From the NCBI GenBank assembly GCA_035236585.1, contig CP141139.1, positions 42,789,217-42,853,216 on the forward strand: a DNA stretch of 64,000 nt, in the 5' to 3' direction. The notes under the pieces were generated by a model. It was not told where the DNA came from, made no database searches, and worked only from the letters and a program-made list of their open reading frames with translations. The stretch is from Warburgia ugandensis (Eukaryota; Streptophyta; Magnoliopsida; Canellales; Canellaceae). The translations under genes and the position numbers were made by a program. This document shows positions 62,007-64,000 of this stretch, piece by piece. Each line of letters starts with the position of its first letter. Position 1 is the first letter of the stretch.

Positions 62007-64000
62007 TGTGATAGCTCAAATTTGTTAGGGGCAGAGTTGTAATTTTATTAGAGTTCTGGTTTTTAACGAACAACCAGGAAAACACGTTGAGGTGAAAACC
62101 GGAGGAGGGGGAAGAAGGAGAGAAGGAGGAACGCGGGGGTAGAAACCCAGTTTGGGTTTCCTTCCTTGGAGCGTCTGCTACCCTGGAATTAGGCTGACGA
62201 CCCAGTGGAGAGAGTGCGATCCTGTTTCCTGGGTTGATGCGTCAGGGTAATGAGGATGCGATGAAGGAGAATAAGAGAGAGAAGAGAATGGACTAGCCGG
62301 TGCTTGGAGCTATGCTGAATAGCTGGGGAGAAAATGAATAGAGGGGGTGTGATTGGTCTGTGTTGGGCTAACAGAGGTGGAGATAGAGATTGAGAGAGAG
62401 AGAGACTTACGGGGTGATAGAGAAGAATAAGAGAAAGAAGCAGATGGGAAGAATGAGAAGCAGAAAAGATGGTGGTGCCAGCAGAGAATAGAGAAAATAG
62501 AGAGAAATAGGCGGGAGTGAAGAAGAGAAGAGAGAGGATGTGGGAAAGAAAGAGATAGCAGAGGAGAGGGATGTTCAATGATGGAGAAGAGGTACGTAAA
62601 AGTTGAGAAAGAGAAGAAGGTTAGGGAGGATCTTCTCTCAACGATCTAGCCTAAGTGGAGAGAACCAGGGTAAGAAGGGAACAAAGAGGATTGGGAGAGA
62701 GGGTGGTGGAACGGATTGAATGAGAGAGATATGAGAAAAGGAGGAGGGAAATTCGGCTAGGCAGTGGTTCAGTAGATCAAAATAGAAAAACTGAGGGAGA
62801 GATGCGGTGTGGTGAGGAAGTGGAGTAGGGAAGGAACGCACGATGAGAAGGAAGGATAGAAGAGAGAATTGGAAAGTGGGAGTGACGGGTTTGGTGCTAA
62901 AGAGAGGTGATGGTTGGAAAAAGGGAGAATTCAGCCAAGAGAAGAAGACTAGAGAGAGGCTGGACGTGGAGGAGAATGGAGGAAAGAGGGAGTGAGGGCA
63001 AGAGAAGAAGGGGAAAGTTGGCCTACTTGGTGTGTCACGCACCTAGGCCGGCCAGTGGGAAAATGAGAGTGAGAGAACAGATAGAGGAGGAGGAGATCGA
63101 GAGGGAAACTGGGAAAAGGAAGAAGTGTGGTGGAGGTAGTCAGGTGCTCGATCAAACAGAGCAAGGGCAGCCGAGGCAGAAGAGAGATGGGAAAGAGAGA
63201 AGAATGTAGAGGGAGTAGTGGGGAAAGGAATGAGAATGTGAGAGAGTAGAAGAGGGAGTAGAAGGAGCTGGCCAAGGAGATGGAAAAACGAGAGTGTAGA
63301 GAGGAGAGAGTGGAGGGAAAGAGTGAGCGGGCCAAGGGAGAAAGACGAGAGAGAATGTTGACAGAGAAGAAGAAGAAGAGGGAGAGAGGAGGGTGCTAGG
63401 CCAGCCACCATGGGCCTGCCCAGGGGGTCCAGAAGAGAAGAGAATAAAAGGGATATGAGAGAGAAAGTCGTTGGAGAGAGAGAGCCATGAGAGAGAAGGA
63501 GAGAGGAGAGCTAAGAGCAGGAGAGAGGATAGATAGAATCGTGGGAGATAGGGATGTGAGAAAGATGGCGATAGAAGAGAGAGGAGAGATGTGTGAGATG
63601 AGAGAAAAAGGGTAAGAGAGAGAGGGAGAGAGAGAACAGAAGGATAAAGAGGGGTGGGGTCCATCAGTATTCCAATCTTACTAGAACTCTATCTTCAACT
63701 TTGTTCTGTCCTAGGAGTCTTCAAATGCCTATCTTTCCAAGAAACTTCATCATCCTCATCTGATATTTGTGATTTGATTTTGATCATTCACGCTTGAGTT
63801 AATTGATCTACAATGCACAGAACTTAATTAGAATCATTTGAACTATTCATTATTCATCTAATTAGCTTTGATGATCATCTGACCACTAAATCTTGCAATT
63901 CAATGGTTGGATGGCCAATTAAAGCTAAAATAAAATATTTTATTCAAAATCTTGAAATTGATGGCTTAGATGCTCTAATTGAACACTAAATTAGGGGTAT
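62007..64000 (+). mobile_element. Start of a giant Ty3-type LTR, cut by the window edge
   Basis: TGTGATAGCTCAAATTTG at 62007 matches the start style of the other giant LTRs (TGTAATGACTCAAATTTTG at 30964), followed by a GGGGCAGAGTTGTAATTTT segment comparable to their early region. The rest is dominated by a purine-rich tract, and the right end is outside the window. Confidence 0.5.
62100..63656. repeat. Purine-rich (GA-rich) tract, ~1.55 kb
   Basis: The plus strand is made largely of GAGA, GGAG, GAAG and AGAGAGAG words, with few pyrimidines outside short GC-rich islets (around 63040 and 63400). It is not a simple repeat. Six long minus-strand frames here encode Ser/Leu/Pro-rich text that reflects the CT bias. 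Confidence 0.9.

Noticed and set aside
62189-63664. Several 100-170-codon frames on the minus strand, and one on plus, in the GA-rich tract
   Set aside because: They encode Ser/Leu/Pro/Phe-rich low-complexity text dictated by CT bias, overlap each other in different frames, and match no family.

Overview
This window is a TE-dense, AT-rich stretch of a flowering-plant nuclear genome. Evidence for a plant: two spliced host genes with plant-specific sequence (eIF3 subunit M and a SPIRAL1-like protein), five Au-type tRNA-derived SINE copies, CACTA, hAT and Mutator-like DNA transposons, and Ty1/Copia and Ty3/Gypsy fossils. The sequence does not fix the species.

Layout. 1-2,900: a broken Copia element (minus), cut by the left window edge and holding a tiny 5'-truncated SINE. 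3,396-5,493: two SINEs with clear target-site duplications (TSDs) and a long (GA)n tract. 5,533-9,392: the first five coding exons of the eIF3m gene (minus); the exons for the C-terminal part are not in the window. 9,676-10,516: a Mutator-like MITE with a 9-bp TSD. 11,253-15,589: a 4.3-kb non-coding hAT element with an 8-bp TSD, carrying a smaller sibling (12,201-13,019) inserted in reverse orientation. 16,690-28,070: a decayed CACTA element (plus) with a TNP2 gene and a second gene. The second gene is split by an Au SINE, which is itself split by a 2.58-kb solo LTR. 28,400-30,290: a Ty3 pol remnant. 30,964-33,940: a giant Ty3-type LTR. 36,430-43,826: a second CACTA element (minus), split by a ~5-kb LTR that carries a truncated SINE. 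43,860-52,490: a pile-up of Ty3 fragments and LTRs. 55,080-61,800: the SPIRAL1-like gene (plus), with a 4.7-kb leader intron holding a possible Pack-MULE, a LINE fragment and duplications. 62,007 to the right edge: the start of another LTR, dominated by a 1.5-kb purine-rich tract.

The two host genes act in unrelated processes (translation initiation and cortical microtubule organisation), and nothing here suggests shared regulation. I found no CRISPR array, rRNA or tRNA gene and no convincing new biological system. The most useful observations are the datable nesting of elements, a palindromic subterminal motif shared by an hAT and a CACTA element, ~50-bp truncated SINEs with their own TSDs, and a conserved block inside the giant LTRs.
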